64,000 nucleotides of DNA from Streptococcus oralis (GCF_019929345.1 NZ_JAHZPJ010000008.1:1-64000), one strand, 5' to 3'; numbered from the stretch's first letter, positions 1 to 10,301 are shown. The notes: generated by a model from the sequence alone, not told the origin. Made by a program: numbers and translations.

Positions 1-20
1 AACCCCTTGACCAACGGACC
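1..20 (-). tRNA. tRNA-Glu, 5' end only (runs off left edge)
   Basis: On the minus strand the first 20 bases read GGTCCGTTGGTCAAGGGGTT, which is the acceptor 5' strand and D-arm start of bacterial tRNA-Glu. The rest, including the anticodon, lies outside the window, so UUC is an inference. A strong promoter sits just upstream (41-68). Confidence 0.8.
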
Positions 21-40
21 TGAGCTTTTCAACTCTTTCT

Positions 41-68
41 ATTATATCTACTTTTTCAACTTTGTCAA
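41..68 (-). promoter_or_regulatory. Promoter of the tRNA-Glu gene
   Basis: Minus strand: TTGACA (complement of 63-68), 16-nt spacer, TATAAT (complement of 41-46). Both boxes are consensus, as expected for a stable RNA operon starting about 15 nt before the tRNA. Confidence 0.75.
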
Positions 69-113
69 GGACTTTTTCAATCTCCTATACAATTTTTTCT
101 ATGATAATAGGAA

Positions 114-134
114 AGAGCCAGTTTAACCGACTCT
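114..134 (-). terminator. Terminator downstream of cdd
   Basis: Nine-pair hairpin with wobbles and a 3-nt loop right after the cdd stop codon; the T tract is short and interrupted. Confidence 0.55.
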
Positions 135-136
135 CT

Positions 137-571
137 CTATTCCGCTTTCCAATTAGTCGCACGTTCCTCTCCCCACCAGTACGGAATCAACTCGGCAACT
201 TTGATTGTTTTTTTTGTTCCGTAGTCCATCATGAACTCTGCTTCTTTATTTTCAGCATTTAGTTCTAAGAGAAATTCTCTGCAGGCGCCACAGGGCATAC
301 CCGATCCTTCGCCGTAGGGAGGTTTATCTCGAAAGGCGAGGACTTTCTTAACTTTAGTTTGTCCTGAAAATTGATACATATTGAAGAGAGCTGCTCGTTC
401 TGCACAGAGATGAAAAACGCCACAAGTGCCCTCCATACAAAATCCTGTGAATATCTGACCATCTTCCGCTTCTACCGCGGCAACGACATGGTTAGCATAA
501 ACAAAGTCAGAAACTTCATGGGGATTGTATAGTGTTCGTGCTTCTTCATACATCTTTTCCCAGATATCCAT
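137..571 (-). CDS. cdd: Cytidine deaminase family protein
   Basis: Zinc-dependent deaminase of 144 residues, the usual size of the tetrameric cytidine/blasticidin-S deaminase family; expected to deaminate (deoxy)cytidine in pyrimidine salvage. The zinc site is visible: C-A-E-R (catalytic Glu next to a Cys ligand, about residues 56-59) and P-C-G-A-C about residues 93-97. It begins 12 nt after the gltX stop with AAAGGA upstream of ATG, so it is probably co-transcribed with gltX. Family membership is clear; exact substrate (cytidine versus a modified base) cannot be told from sequence. Confidence 0.85.
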   Translation of the reverse strand: MDIWEKMYEEARTLYNPHEVSDFVYANHVVAAVEAEDGQIFTGFCMEGTCGVFHLCAERAALFNMYQFSGQTKVKKVLAFRDKPPYGEGSGMPCGACREFLLELNAENKEAEFMMDYGTKKTIKVAELIPYWWGEERATNWKAE

Positions 572-583
572 TGGAAGTCCTTT

Positions 584-2044
584 TTATTTAGAAATCTCTT
601 TCAGCATGTTTTCGATATGCTGGATTGACTTTTCACGTCCGAGCAAGAAAATGGTGTCTGGCAATTCTGGACCATGCATTTCCCCTGATACAGCAATACG
701 AATCGGCATGAAGAGGTTTTTACCCTTGATACCTGTTTCTTTTTGAACTGCTTTGATTTGTGGGAAGATGTTCTCTGTCACAAATTCCTCATCTGTCATT
801 GCTTCTAGTTTCGCTTTGAAGGCTTCTAGAACAACCGGAACGGTTTCTCCTGCCATGACCTCGCGCTCAGCGTCTGTCAACTCTGGGAAATCTGCAAAGA
901 AAAGATCTGTCAACGGAACGATTTCGTCCACTGACTTCATTTGTGGCTTGTAGAGTTCTACCATTTTTTCAGATTTGTCAGTCAAACGTCCTGCTTCTTC
1001 TAAGTATGGTTTAGCCATTTCAAAGATAGTAGCAAGTTCTGCTCTCTTGATGTAGTCGTTGCTCATCCAGTCTAGTTTCTTTTGATCAAAAGCTGCTGGT
1101 GACTTGCTGAGGCGGTTTTCATCAAAGAGTTTAATCAATTCCTCACGAGAGAAGATTTCGTCTTCCCCACCAGGGTTCCAGCCAAGAAGGGCGATAAAGT
1201 TAAAGACAGCTTCTGGAAGATAGCCTTTCTTACGGTAGTCTTCAATAAACTGAAGGGTATTGGTGTCACGTTTAGACAATTTTTTACCCGTTTCAGAGTT
1301 GATAATCAAAGTCATGTGACCAAACTCTGGTGCTTCCCAACCAAGAGCCTCATAAACCATGAGCTGTTTTGGGGTGTTGGCAATGTGGTCATCTCCACGG
1401 ATAACATGAGAAATCTGCATATCGTGGTCATCGATGACAACGGCAAAGTTGTAAGTTGGGTAGCCGTCTTTCTTTTGGATAACCCAATCGCCACCAATAT
1501 TGCCACCTTCAAACTCAATATCACCTTTGACCATATCGTGCCATTTGTAGATACCTGACTCATTAACAGCCAAACGAACGGTTGGAATGATACCAGCTGC
1601 TTCACGTTCTGCAATGTACGCAGCTTTTTCCTCTTCACTCATACCAAGGTATTCATTGATGTAACGAGGTGTTTCGCCAGCTGCTTCTTGACGTTCGCGC
1701 TCAGCCGCCAACTCTTCTTCTGTAACGTATGATTTGTAGGCTTTTCCTTCGGCTAGCAATTGATCGATGTATTTTTGATAGAGTTCCAAACGCTCTGATT
1801 GGCGGTAGTTTTCATGAGTTTCTGGGCTCTCATCCCAATCCATACCCAACCAGCGAAGATTTTCAAGCTGAGAACGTTCACCATCCTCAACATGGCGCTT
1901 ACGGTCTGTATCTTCGATACGAATGATAAAAGTTCCACCATGATGGCGTGCGTAAAGGTAGTTAAACAATGCTGTACGGGCATTTCCGATGTGTAGTAGT
2001 CCTGTTGGACTTGGTGCGTAGCGTACGCGGATATCTTTTGACAT
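584..2044 (-). CDS. gltX: Glutamyl-tRNA synthetase
   Basis: Class I aminoacyl-tRNA synthetase of 486 residues that charges tRNA-Glu (and, in bacteria lacking GlnRS, tRNA-Gln as first step of the transamidation route). The N-terminal HIGH-type motif reads HIGN (residues 18-21) and the KMSKS-type loop reads KLSKR about residue 255; the C-terminal half has the helical anticodon-binding domain. ATG is preceded by AGGAG. It has its own consensus promoter and is followed closely by cdd. A tRNA-Glu gene lies at the nearby window edge. Confidence 0.97.
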   Translation of the reverse strand: MSKDIRVRYAPSPTGLLHIGNARTALFNYLYARHHGGTFIIRIEDTDRKRHVEDGERSQLENLRWLGMDWDESPETHENYRQSERLELYQKYIDQLLAEGKAYKSYVTEEELAAERERQEAAGETPRYINEYLGMSEEEKAAYIAEREAAGIIPTVRLAVNESGIYKWHDMVKGDIEFEGGNIGGDWVIQKKDGYPTYNFAVVIDDHDMQISHVIRGDDHIANTPKQLMVYEALGWEAPEFGHMTLIINSETGKKLSKRDTNTLQFIEDYRKKGYLPEAVFNFIALLGWNPGGEDEIFSREELIKLFDENRLSKSPAAFDQKKLDWMSNDYIKRAELATIFEMAKPYLEEAGRLTDKSEKMVELYKPQMKSVDEIVPLTDLFFADFPELTDAEREVMAGETVPVVLEAFKAKLEAMTDEEFVTENIFPQIKAVQKETGIKGKNLFMPIRIAVSGEMHGPELPDTIFLLGREKSIQHIENMLKEISK

Positions 2045-2090
2045 AGTTTCTCCTATAAAGTCTCTAGGCGTCTGCCTTTTTGCTTTCTAT

Positions 2091-2119
2091 ATTATATCAC
2101 AAGTCTCGCCTGAGTCCAA
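2091..2119 (-). promoter_or_regulatory. gltX promoter
   Basis: Minus strand TTGGAC (2114-2119), 17-nt spacer, TATAAT (2091-2096) with a TG one base upstream (extended -10). Confidence 0.7.
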
Positions 2120-2140
2120 TGTCTACGAATAAAGAGAGTA

Positions 2141-2166
2141 AAAAAGAGTGGACAAGCCACTCTTTT
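2141..2166 (-). terminator. pgi terminator
   Basis: Perfect 10-pair stem AAAAGAGTGG/CCACTCTTTT with a 5-nt loop and T tract, just after the pgi stop. Confidence 0.85.
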
Positions 2167-2172
2167 CTTCTA

Positions 2173-3522
2173 TTATAGACGTGCATTAAGCTCTTTGCTC
2201 AATTCTTCAAATCCTGGTTTTCCAAGAAGGGCAAACATGTTACGTTTGTAGGCTTCAACACCTGGTTGGTCAAATGGGTTGATGGCATTCAAGTAACCTG
2301 AAAGGGCAATTGCCAATTCGAAGAAGTAGATAGTGTAGCCAAGAGTGAAGGCATCTTGCTCAGGAAGAGTTACGTACATGTTTGGCACGTCACCGTCAGT
2401 GTGGGCAAGAAGAACACCGTCAGTGGCTTTTTTGTTTACAAAGTCAACGTCTTTTCCTTGAAGGTAACCAAGTCCGTCAAGGTCTTCTTCCAAAGTAGGA
2501 ATGATCACGTTCTTACGTGGTTTGTCAACACGGACAACTGTTTCAAACATGATGCGAGTTCCTTCTTGGATAAATTGACCCAATGAGTGCAAGTCTGTTG
2601 AGAAGTTAGCTGAAGTTGGGTAAATCCCTTTTTGGTCTTTCCCTTCTGATTCACCAGCCAATTGTTTCCACCATTCTGAGAAGTATTGAAGTGATGGCTC
2701 GTAGTTTACCAAGATTTCAGTAGCATAGCCTTTACGGTAGAGGATGTTACGAACAGCTGCGTATTGGTAAGCTTCATTTTCAGCAATCTTGTCTGAAGTG
2801 TAGTCTTTACGAGCTGCGTTAGCGCCTTCCATAAGGGCTTTGATGTCTGCACCTGATGCTGCGATTGGAAGCAAGCCAACTGCTGTCAAGACTGAGAAAC
2901 GTCCACCGATATCATCTGGAACAACAAATGTTTCCCAACCATTCGCATCTGCTTCAACCTTAACAGCACCTTTTTGGCGGTCAGTTGTGGCATAGATACG
3001 TTTGTTTGCTTCTTCTTGACCGTATTTCTTAACCAAGAGTTCTTTAAAGACACGGAAAGCAATGGCTGGTTCAGTTGTTGTACCTGATTTAGAAATCACG
3101 TTTACTGAGAAGTCTTTGTCAGCTACGTACTCTACCAAGTCAGCAAGGTAAGTAGATGAGATTGAGTTCCCAGCATAAAGGATTTGTGGAGCTTTGCGTT
3201 CTTCTTTTGTTTGCAAGTTAGCAAAGTGGTGGTTCAAGAAGTCAATAGCTGCTTTGGCACCAAGGTAGGAACCACCGATACCGATCACAACCAAGACATC
3301 GCTGTCTGATTTGATTTGCTCAGCAGCTTTCAAGATGCGGTCAAATTCTTCGCGGTCGTAGTTTTCAGGAAGATCCAACCAACCTAAAAAGTCGCTTCCA
3401 GCACCAGTTCCTTTACGGATCAATTCGTCTGCTGCAGTTACTTGTGCTTGCATGTACTCCACTTCATGTGGGGCAACAAATTTGTCTAAAACTTTTGAAT
3501 AATCAAATTTAATATGTGACAT
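2173..3522 (-). CDS. pgi: Glucose-6-phosphate isomerase
   Basis: Interconverts glucose-6-P and fructose-6-P in glycolysis. Both family signatures are visible: DDIGGRFS about residue 202 and a C-terminal signature beginning [13 protein letters not shown]. The start at 3522 (MSHIKF, 449 residues) is chosen over an upstream in-frame ATG because GGAGG sits six bases before it; this is also the usual length for firmicute Pgi. Monocistronic, with its own promoter and terminator. Confidence 0.97.
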   Translation of the reverse strand: MSHIKFDYSKVLDKFVAPHEVEYMQAQVTAADELIRKGTGAGSDFLGWLDLPENYDREEFDRILKAAEQIKSDSDVLVVIGIGGSYLGAKAAIDFLNHHFANLQTKEERKAPQILYAGNSISSTYLADLVEYVADKDFSVNVISKSGTTTEPAIAFRVFKELLVKKYGQEEANKRIYATTDRQKGAVKVEADANGWETFVVPDDIGGRFSVLTAVGLLPIAASGADIKALMEGANAARKDYTSDKIAENEAYQYAAVRNILYRKGYATEILVNYEPSLQYFSEWWKQLAGESEGKDQKGIYPTSANFSTDLHSLGQFIQEGTRIMFETVVRVDKPRKNVIIPTLEEDLDGLGYLQGKDVDFVNKKATDGVLLAHTDGDVPNMYVTLPEQDAFTLGYTIYFFELAIALSGYLNAINPFDQPGVEAYKRNMFALLGKPGFEELSKELNARL

Positions 3523-3550
3523 GATAATCCTCCAAAATTTCTTCTTTTCT

Positions 3551-3579
3551 ATCATAACGCTTACCTTCGATTTTTTCAA
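3551..3579 (-). promoter_or_regulatory. pgi promoter with upstream palindrome
   Basis: Minus strand TTGAAA (3574-3579), 17-nt spacer, TATGAT (3551-3556). A 10-bp palindrome CAAACGTTTG lies upstream at 3617-3626; it has the ACGT centre of a carbon-catabolite element but does not fit the full cre consensus. Confidence 0.6.
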
Positions 3580-3669
3580 GTTTTTTTATTGAATTTGCCC
3601 AATTTTTATCAGGATTCAAACGTTTGCGTAAATTTGCTAAAATATAAAAAATCTGAAAGGACGAATAAA

Positions 3670-3692
3670 AACGGCTAGAGATTCTAACCGTT
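3670..3692 (-). terminator. Terminator of the amidotransferase gene
   Basis: Ten-pair stem with one wobble (AACGGTTAGA / TCTAGCCGTT), 3-nt loop, T-rich tail. It begins within the stop codon. Confidence 0.8.
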
Positions 3693-4380
3693 ACAATTCA
3701 TTTAATAAATACTCAAATAGTTCTAAATTGCCGTCTTCTTCATTGACCAGAAATTCTGGATGCCACTGTAAACCGATAATGCGATGCTCATCGATAGACT
3801 CAATCGCTTCGATGGTCTGATCTCTTGGATCAATAGCAGTCACACGGAAATTAGGCGCCAGGTCTTTGATACTTTGACGATGGACTGAGTTGACCTGACT
3901 TTCTTTGCCAAACAACTTAGCCACCACGCTTCCTTCTACTGTCTCAATAGAATGAGAGGTTCCAAAAGGCAAGCCTTGCCAGTGACCTTCAATTTCTTGG
4001 TGGAGAGTGCCACCAAAAGCAACATTGACCAGCTGAACCCCACGACAGATTGCCAAAATGGGCTTATTCTGATGAAGTGCTTCTCTCAAGAGTGCCAATT
4101 CAAATTCATTACGGACTAGATTGTAATCGTCGCTCTCAATGGTCTTTTTCTCCCCGTAAAACTGAGGATGGACATTTTGCCCACCTGTCAAGATGAGTTT
4201 GTCAATCATTTCCACATAATCACGCACAATGGACTCATCTCCTACAGGAATCACTAAAGGGAGACCACCGACTTGACGAATGCTCTCTGCAAATTTACAG
4301 GATACAGATGAGTGAATGTTTTTCCCTTCTGCATCTACAGGACATAGATTTGCAGCAACTCCTACAACCGTTCTAGCCAT
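3691..4380 (-). CDS. Class I glutamine amidotransferase-like hydrolase (gamma-glutamyl-GABA hydrolase family)
   Basis: 229-residue C26-type peptidase/PuuD-like protein. The nucleophile elbow AICRGVQ (Cys about residue 111) and the His-Glu pair in QWHPE near residue 207 complete a Cys-His-Glu triad. Family members hydrolyse gamma-glutamyl amides such as gamma-glutamyl-GABA; no polyamine genes are adjacent, so the true substrate is unknown. It sits between pgi and patB on the same strand, with its own RBS (AAAGGAGA) and a terminator. Confidence 0.8.
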   Translation of the reverse strand: MARTVVGVAANLCPVDAEGKNIHSSVSCKFAESIRQVGGLPLVIPVGDESIVRDYVEMIDKLILTGGQNVHPQFYGEKKTIESDDYNLVRNEFELALLREALHQNKPILAICRGVQLVNVAFGGTLHQEIEGHWQGLPFGTSHSIETVEGSVVAKLFGKESQVNSVHRQSIKDLAPNFRVTAIDPRDQTIEAIESIDEHRIIGLQWHPEFLVNEEDGNLELFEYLLNEL

Positions 4381-4491
4381 GATGTGTCTCCTTTCGATTT
4401 TCTTGCGACAGTCTTATCTTATCACTCCAACCCTTTCCTGTCTAATATGTTTTTTTAAAGACCGTGATAAGTATTTTTTATGGATAAGAAA

Positions 4492-4514
4492 AAGCTGCCC
4501 AATGAGGACAACTT
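4492..4514 (-). terminator. patB terminator
   Basis: Nine-pair stem with two wobbles (AAGTTGTCC / GGGCAGCTT) followed by a T run on the minus strand, right after the patB stop. Confidence 0.7.
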
Positions 4515-4519
4515 CTTTT

Positions 4520-6286
4520 TTATTCGAAGACAAATTGATTGTGATACAGTTCCGAGTAGAAGCCGCCGAGTTTGAGCAACTCATGATGATTCCCACGTTC
4601 AATAACCTCTCCATCTTTGAGGACAATAATCTGATCGGCATTGAGGATGGTCTTGAGACGATGGGCAATCACAAAACTGGTTCGTCCTGCAACAACTGCC
4701 TCCATAGCATGCTGAATCTTGCTTTCTGTTACGGTATCCACATTTGAAGTCGCTTCATCTAAAATTAAGACTTGGGGATCTGTCATCAAGGTTCGAGCGA
4801 TGGAAATCAATTGTTTCTGACCAGTTGAGAAGATGTTTTGCTCATCATCAATAAGGGTATCATACTTATCAGGCAAGCTTTCGATATAGTCATGGATATG
4901 AGTTGCCTTGGCAGCTGCTTCGACCATTTCCTGACTGGCATCTGGCACACCAAAGCGGATATTGTCCCGGATTGTTCCACTAAATAAGACCGAATCCTGC
5001 AAGACAATCCCGACCTTGCTCCGCAGACTATCCAAGTCGTAGCCACGGATGTCTTTGCCATCAAAGCAAATGCTACCTGCATCCACATCATAGAAACGAT
5101 TGATGAGGTTCATGATGGTCGTTTTCCCTGAACCAGTCGGACCGACAACTGCTATCATCTGCCCCTTAGGAGCTGAAATGCTAACATCTTTTAAAATCGG
5201 CTTGTCTGGCACATAAGAGAAATCAATGTGACTAATCTCAACGCCTTCTCGTAATTCCGTAAAGACTGGTGCATTTTGCGGACGAATCTCTTCTTCTGCA
5301 TCGAACATTTCTTGGATACGATCCGCCCCAGTAAAGGCCAACTGGAGGCTTCCCCAACTCGCAGCTACCTGGATAATCGGCTGGTAGTACTGCTGAGAAA
5401 ATTGGGTAAACATGACAATCAAACCTAGGGCTGTCGTTGTTTCAATACTTGGATCGTTCAGCAAGACCGCAGAACCTGCAAAAATAACGATGGCCGTATT
5501 GACCAAGCTCATCCCATTCATAACTGGAAAGAGGATGCCTGAGAACATTCTCCCTTTAAAGGTTGCCTTACGCACGCGCTCATTTTGCTCCACAAAGCCT
5601 GCTACGATATCATCTTGAATTCCTTGTACGATGACAACCTTTTGACCTGAGATGCTTTCATCCATGTAGGCATTGAGTTTTCCAACCTCTTTTTGCTGGA
5701 GATTAGTGTACTTGCGGGCCATTTTCACGATGAAAACCAACATGAGAAAGGCCACCGGGGTGCTGGCTACTGTTATCAGGGCTAGCGTCACATTTCTTGA
5801 AAACATGACAAAAATTAAACCGATGTAAAGAGCAATATTGCTCATGACCTGAACTAGGCTTTCATTGAAGGCTTGAAGGATGTTGTCCAAGTCACTCGTG
5901 AAGCGAGAAAGGATATCGCCATCCTGATGGCGGTCAAAGAAAGAAACCGTTAAACGAGAAAGTTTGCCAAAAAGGCCCTTACGCATCTCATTTGTCGACT
6001 CAGCAATCACACGGGTCATCAAGGTCATGTAAATCAAACTGGATACCACTAAGGCAAGGACAACCAGGGCTAGATTCAGCATCAGAGCTGATAAACTCTG
6101 CCAGGTTAGTTCGGAAGTTCCATTTTGATAAGCCAGCACTAGGTTAGCGAGCTCCGTCACTGCTTGACCTGAAAAAACTGGAAAGAGGGCTTGGGCAATC
6201 GTCGCAACTGCAACCATCAGAATCACAATGACAAAGGAGAACTTGTAAACTTTAAAATAGTTCCAGAAAAATCGAACAGTTTTCAT
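4520..6286 (-). CDS. patB: ABC multidrug exporter half-transporter PatB
   Basis: 588-residue fused membrane/ATPase half-transporter. About six N-terminal membrane segments (residues 1-310), then an ATPase with Walker A GPTGSGKT, Walker B LILDEA and H-loop IAHRL. The signature position reads FSTGQKQ instead of LSGGQ, so one composite ATP site is degenerate, common in heterodimeric exporters. Start at 6286 has AGGAGG upstream and lies 1 nt after the patA stop. Order after gltX-pgi-amidotransferase matches pneumococcal PatB, partner of PatA in fluoroquinolone/dye efflux. Confidence 0.9.
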   Translation of the reverse strand: MKTVRFFWNYFKVYKFSFVIVILMVAVATIAQALFPVFSGQAVTELANLVLAYQNGTSELTWQSLSALMLNLALVVLALVVSSLIYMTLMTRVIAESTNEMRKGLFGKLSRLTVSFFDRHQDGDILSRFTSDLDNILQAFNESLVQVMSNIALYIGLIFVMFSRNVTLALITVASTPVAFLMLVFIVKMARKYTNLQQKEVGKLNAYMDESISGQKVVIVQGIQDDIVAGFVEQNERVRKATFKGRMFSGILFPVMNGMSLVNTAIVIFAGSAVLLNDPSIETTTALGLIVMFTQFSQQYYQPIIQVAASWGSLQLAFTGADRIQEMFDAEEEIRPQNAPVFTELREGVEISHIDFSYVPDKPILKDVSISAPKGQMIAVVGPTGSGKTTIMNLINRFYDVDAGSICFDGKDIRGYDLDSLRSKVGIVLQDSVLFSGTIRDNIRFGVPDASQEMVEAAAKATHIHDYIESLPDKYDTLIDDEQNIFSTGQKQLISIARTLMTDPQVLILDEATSNVDTVTESKIQHAMEAVVAGRTSFVIAHRLKTILNADQIIVLKDGEVIERGNHHELLKLGGFYSELYHNQFVFE

Positions 6287-6287
6287 T

Positions 6288-7994
6288 TTATTCCTCCTTT
6301 CCCTTTTGTGTTTCGTAAATTTCACGGTAGATGGCATTGTTAGCTACCAAGTCTGCATGCCGTCCTTCTCCAATCAAGCGTCCTTGATCCAAGACCAAAA
6401 TCTTGTCTGCATGGACGACTGAACTAATCTTTTGAGCGATGATAATGGTTGTCGTCCCTTTCAGGTCTTTGTTCAAAGCTTCCTGCACGAGTCTCTCTGA
6501 CTTAGCATCCAAGGCCGAAGTCGAATCGTCAAAAATCAGGATACGGGGATTGCTGACAATCCCACGGGCAATGGACATCCGTTGCTTTTGTCCACCAGAA
6601 AAGTTGGTGCCACGTTCTTCAACCTGACTCTCAAATTTGTTTTCCATGCGTCCGATAAATTCACTGGCTTGGGCAATCCGTGCTGCACGTTCCAGTTCGG
6701 ACACGCTGGCATCGCCTTTTCCTTGACGGAGATTATCTGCAATGGTCCCACTAAAGAGAATAGCCCGTTGCAAGACGATGGAGACTGTTTTACGCAAGGT
6801 TCCCTCGCTGACGTCTCGAATGTCCTTGCCACCAATCTTGATAGAACCCTCCTGTGGATCAAACAGTCGTGGAATTAACTGAGCAAGAGTGGACTTACCT
6901 GCCCCAGTCGCTCCAACCACACCGACCATCTGACCAGGTGCAATATCAAAGGTCACATTTTTAAGCATAGGCTCATCATCATTGGGATAGGTAAAGGTCA
7001 CATTTTCAAAAGAGAGACTTCCTTCTAACTCCTCATCTGGGAGATTTTTAAAGGTCATCGCTGGCTCGGTATCTAAAATCTCACGAATACGGCGCAAGGA
7101 AATCATGGCACGGCTGACAGAATTTCCCAAAAAACCAACCATGATGATAGTAAAGATAATCTGGCTGAGATAATTGATAAAGGAAGCAATCAAACCCACT
7201 ACAGATGGATCTGACTGAGCCATTCCAGCCACCAACCAGATAGAGAGGAAGACCGCGCCATAGCCCACTAGCATCATAACGGGTTCTATAACTGAGAAGG
7301 CGTAGCCGATATAAAGATTTTGGCCGAGAAGTTCATCAGAAACATCAGTAAATTTGTCAAATTGTGCTTTTTCTTGTACAAAGGATTTGACCACGCGCAC
7401 ACCACGTAGATTTTCCTTGGCGATAGCATTGATCCGTTCAAGAAGGGTTTGAAACTTGGCAAATCGTGGTCCCATCATTCCCATCATAATGGCAGTTAGT
7501 GCAAAGATTAGGAGCACCATAAGGACAATCACCCACCAAAGTGATGGAAGAGTGTGAACCGCCAAGATAAAGGAACCGATAAAGAGAAGAGGGAGACGGA
7601 AGAGGATTTGAAAAGCCATCATCACTACATTCTGAATTTGGTTGATATCATTGGTCATACGGACGACAAGGTTGCCGGCATTAAACTGCTCGATATTAGC
7701 ATAAGAAAAGCTTTGGATCTTACGAAAAGCATCTTCCCTAAGATCCGAAGATACTCCCTGAGCGATATAGGCTGCAAGTGTCACATTGACCCCACCTGCA
7801 ACCAGACCGACTAGGGCTACTCCTATCAACCAGACACCAATGCTATAGATAGCCTCATGTTGACCAGCCAACAAAGCCTCTAACACCTCTTGCAAATAGC
7901 GCGGCTGTAAGAGCGAGCTCGCAACCATCAAGCCTGTCATCACTAGGGAGGCCAAGGCCTGCCATTTATAGGTTTTTATTTTTTTAATGAGCAT
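6288..7994 (-). CDS. patA: ABC multidrug exporter half-transporter PatA
   Basis: 568-residue half-transporter with N-terminal transmembrane domain and C-terminal ATPase: Walker A GATGAGKS, canonical signature FSGGQKQR and Walker B ILIFDDS, where the usual catalytic Glu after the Asp is itself Asp/Ser. This complements PatB, as in heterodimers with one catalytic site. Start at 7994 (MLIKKIK) is chosen for the GGAGGAA before it. Expression is probably controlled by the leader hairpin at 8021-8044. Confidence 0.9.
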   Translation of the reverse strand: MLIKKIKTYKWQALASLVMTGLMVASSLLQPRYLQEVLEALLAGQHEAIYSIGVWLIGVALVGLVAGGVNVTLAAYIAQGVSSDLREDAFRKIQSFSYANIEQFNAGNLVVRMTNDINQIQNVVMMAFQILFRLPLLFIGSFILAVHTLPSLWWVIVLMVLLIFALTAIMMGMMGPRFAKFQTLLERINAIAKENLRGVRVVKSFVQEKAQFDKFTDVSDELLGQNLYIGYAFSVIEPVMMLVGYGAVFLSIWLVAGMAQSDPSVVGLIASFINYLSQIIFTIIMVGFLGNSVSRAMISLRRIREILDTEPAMTFKNLPDEELEGSLSFENVTFTYPNDDEPMLKNVTFDIAPGQMVGVVGATGAGKSTLAQLIPRLFDPQEGSIKIGGKDIRDVSEGTLRKTVSIVLQRAILFSGTIADNLRQGKGDASVSELERAARIAQASEFIGRMENKFESQVEERGTNFSGGQKQRMSIARGIVSNPRILIFDDSTSALDAKSERLVQEALNKDLKGTTTIIIAQKISSVVHADKILVLDQGRLIGEGRHADLVANNAIYREIYETQKGKEE

Positions 7995-8020
7995 AATTCC
8001 TCCTAATAAAATAGATAAAG

Positions 8021-8044
8021 GGAGCGACATCCTGCGTCAGCTCC
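8021..8044 (-). promoter_or_regulatory. Attenuator hairpin in the patAB leader
   Basis: On the minus strand GGAGC-T-GAC ... GTC-GCTCC folds into a strong hairpin between the promoter and the patA RBS, followed by a T-rich stretch. In pneumococcus a terminator-like hairpin ahead of patA attenuates transcription and its disruption causes fluoroquinolone resistance; the same position and form here support the same role. Confidence 0.7.
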
Positions 8045-8068
8045 TTCTCATTCGTTCATATTGATGTT

Positions 8069-8097
8069 ATTCTAGCAAAAAAGAGGAATCTTGTCAA
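8069..8097 (-). promoter_or_regulatory. patAB promoter
   Basis: Minus strand TTGACA (8092-8097), 17-nt spacer, TAGAAT (8069-8074). Confidence 0.75.
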
Positions 8098-8200
8098 AAA
8101 AGTCTCCTTATTATAAATTAGTACGCTTTCATCCACAGGTGATGCATGAAAAGGCTTTTTATGGTAAAATGAAAGGAAGAACTCTTACAAGGAGGAAAAA

Positions 8201-9217
8201 ATGAAGAAACAAACCATCGCTGTCTTGGGTCCTGGTTCTTGGGGAACTGCCCTTTCGCAGGTCCTAAACGACAATGGACACGAGGTTCGCATTTGGGGAA
8301 ATGTCCCTGACCAAATCGATGAAATCAATAACCAGCATACAAATAAACGATACTTCAAAGATATCCTACTCGACGAAAAGATCAAAGCCTATCATGACTT
8401 GGAAGAAACACTCAAGGATGTGGATGCTGTTTTATTTGTGGTCCCAACAAAAGTAACGAGACTGGTTGCCCAACAAGTAGCAAAGGTGCTTGATCACAAG
8501 GTTGTCATCATGCATGCCTCCAAAGGATTGGAACCAGATAGCCACAAACGTCTATCAACTATTCTTGAAGAGGAAATTCCATCTGACCTTCGTAGTGAAG
8601 TCGTTGTTGTTTCAGGACCTAGCCACGCTGAGGAAACTATTGTTCGGGATATTACCTTGATCACTGCAGCCTCTAAAGACCTCGAAACTGCCCAGTACGT
8701 CCAAAATCTCTTTAGCAATCACTACTTCCGACTCTATACTAATACGGATGTTATAGGGGTTGAAACCGCTGGTGCTCTCAAAAACATCATTGCAGTTGGT
8801 GCAGGTGCATTACATGGCTTAGGGTTTGGCGACAATGCCAAGGCGGCCATCATCGCACGTGGCTTGGCAGAAATCACCCGTCTAGGGGTCGCTCTTGAAG
8901 CTAATCCTCTGACTTATAGCGGTCTTTCTGGAGTTGGTGATTTGATTGTGACGGGGACATCTGTCCACTCTCGTAACTGGAGAGCAGGTGACGCTCTCGG
9001 TCGTGGAGAATCCCTCGCAGACATCGAAGCCAACATGGGCATGGTCATTGAAGGAATTTCAACAACTCGAGCAGCTTACGAACTAGCTCAGGAATTGGGT
9101 GTCTACATGCCAATCACACAGGCTATTTACCGAGTTATCTATGAAGGTGTCAATATCAAAGAAGCAATCACTGACATCATGAACAATGAATTTAAAGCAG
9201 AAAACGAATGGTCTTAG
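8201..9217 (+). CDS. gpsA: Glycerol-3-phosphate dehydrogenase [NAD(P)+]
   Basis: 338-residue cytosolic enzyme reducing dihydroxyacetone phosphate to sn-glycerol-3-P for phospholipid and lipoprotein/teichoic acid synthesis. The N-terminal dinucleotide fold shows GPGSWGTAL (residues 9-17), and the catalytic Lys lies in [13 protein letters not shown] about residue 188. Excellent RBS (AGGAGG) before ATG; extended -10 TGGTAAAAT at about 8162-8170. galU follows after 21 nt, so the two form an operon, as in pneumococcus. Confidence 0.97.
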   Translation: MKKQTIAVLGPGSWGTALSQVLNDNGHEVRIWGNVPDQIDEINNQHTNKRYFKDILLDEKIKAYHDLEETLKDVDAVLFVVPTKVTRLVAQQVAKVLDHKVVIMHASKGLEPDSHKRLSTILEEEIPSDLRSEVVVVSGPSHAEETIVRDITLITAASKDLETAQYVQNLFSNHYFRLYTNTDVIGVETAGALKNIIAVGAGALHGLGFGDNAKAAIIARGLAEITRLGVALEANPLTYSGLSGVGDLIVTGTSVHSRNWRAGDALGRGESLADIEANMGMVIEGISTTRAAYELAQELGVYMPITQAIYRVIYEGVNIKEAITDIMNNEFKAENEWS

Positions 9218-9238
9218 ACCTTTAGAGAAAGGAATATT

Positions 9239-10138
9239 ATGAAACAAAAAGTAAGAAAAGCAATTATCCCTGCAGCTGGATTAGGAACTCGTTTCCTCCC
9301 AGCAACTAAGGCCTTGGCCAAGGAAATGTTACCAATCGTCGACAAACCAACCATCCAATTTATCGTGGAAGAGGCTCTTAAATCAGGTATTGAGGACATT
9401 CTGGTTGTCACTGGTAAATCAAAACGTTCCATCGAGGACCATTTTGATTCAAACTTCGAATTGGAATACAACCTCAAAGAAAAAGGGAAAACAGATCTTT
9501 TGAAACTAGTTGATGAAACAACTGGCATGCGTCTGCATTTTATCCGCCAAACTCATCCACGAGGTCTCGGAGACGCTGTTTTGCAAGCCAAGGCTTTCGT
9601 CGGAAATGAACCTTTTGTCGTTATGCTTGGTGACGACTTGATGGATATCACCAACGACAAGGCTGTTCCGCTTACCAAACAACTCATGGATGACTATGAG
9701 CGTACGCACGCGTCCACTATCGCTGTCATGCCTGTCCCTCACGACGAAGTATCTGCCTATGGGGTGATTGCTCCGCAAGGCGAAGGAAAAAACGGTCTTT
9801 ACAGCGTTGAGACCTTCGTTGAAAAACCAGCTCCAGAGGATGCTCCTAGCGACCTTGCTATCATCGGACGTTACCTCCTCACACCTGAAATTTTTCAAAT
9901 CCTCGAAAACCAAACTCCAGGTGCAGGAAATGAAATTCAGCTGACAGATGCAATCGACACCCTCAATAAAACACAACGTGTATTTGCTCGTGAGTTCAAA
10001 GGAGCTCGTTACGATGTCGGAGATAAGTTTGGCTTTATGAAGACATCTATCGACTACGCCCTCAAACACCCGCAAGTCAAAGACGATTTAAAAGATTACC
10101 TCATCCAACTCGGAAAAGAGTTAGCTGAGGAAAAATAA
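9239..10138 (+). CDS. galU: UTP-glucose-1-phosphate uridylyltransferase
   Basis: 299-residue nucleotidyltransferase making UDP-glucose, the precursor of glycolipid anchors, teichoic acids and capsule. The N-terminal [12 protein letters not shown] (residues 15-26) is the nucleotide-binding motif and EKPAP about residue 197 belongs to the sugar site. RBS AGAAAGGA; downstream of gpsA in one operon and followed by a terminator. Confidence 0.97.
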   Translation: MKQKVRKAIIPAAGLGTRFLPATKALAKEMLPIVDKPTIQFIVEEALKSGIEDILVVTGKSKRSIEDHFDSNFELEYNLKEKGKTDLLKLVDETTGMRLHFIRQTHPRGLGDAVLQAKAFVGNEPFVVMLGDDLMDITNDKAVPLTKQLMDDYERTHASTIAVMPVPHDEVSAYGVIAPQGEGKNGLYSVETFVEKPAPEDAPSDLAIIGRYLLTPEIFQILENQTPGAGNEIQLTDAIDTLNKTQRVFAREFKGARYDVGDKFGFMKTSIDYALKHPQVKDDLKDYLIQLGKELAEEK

Positions 10139-10183
10139 GACAATTATCAAATTGTCATAAACAAGGAAACATACAATACTTCT

Positions 10184-10224
10184 CCCCCAAGACTTGGAAA
10201 AAGCTAAGTTTGGGGGCTTTTCTT
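10184..10224 (+). terminator. gpsA-galU terminator
   Basis: Stem CCCCCAA-ACTT / AAG-TTTGGGGG with a bulge, followed by TTTTCTTT. Confidence 0.8.
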
Positions 10225-10301
10225 TACCTTTTACTCAGTCATTCTGTCATATAAACTTATAAAAGCTTCCTCCTAAAAGGCTTGAAAAGTAGAAACAAAG
10301 T

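Noticed and set aside
3617-3626. cre site for CcpA upstream of pgi
   Set aside because: The CAAACGTTTG palindrome lacks the flanking positions of the cre consensus.
5412-5618. Small plus-strand ORFs inside patA and patB
   Set aside because: Antisense shadows of well-supported transporter genes.
9506-10075. Long open frame (189 codons) antisense to galU
   Set aside because: Shadow of galU without ribosome site or recognisable domain.
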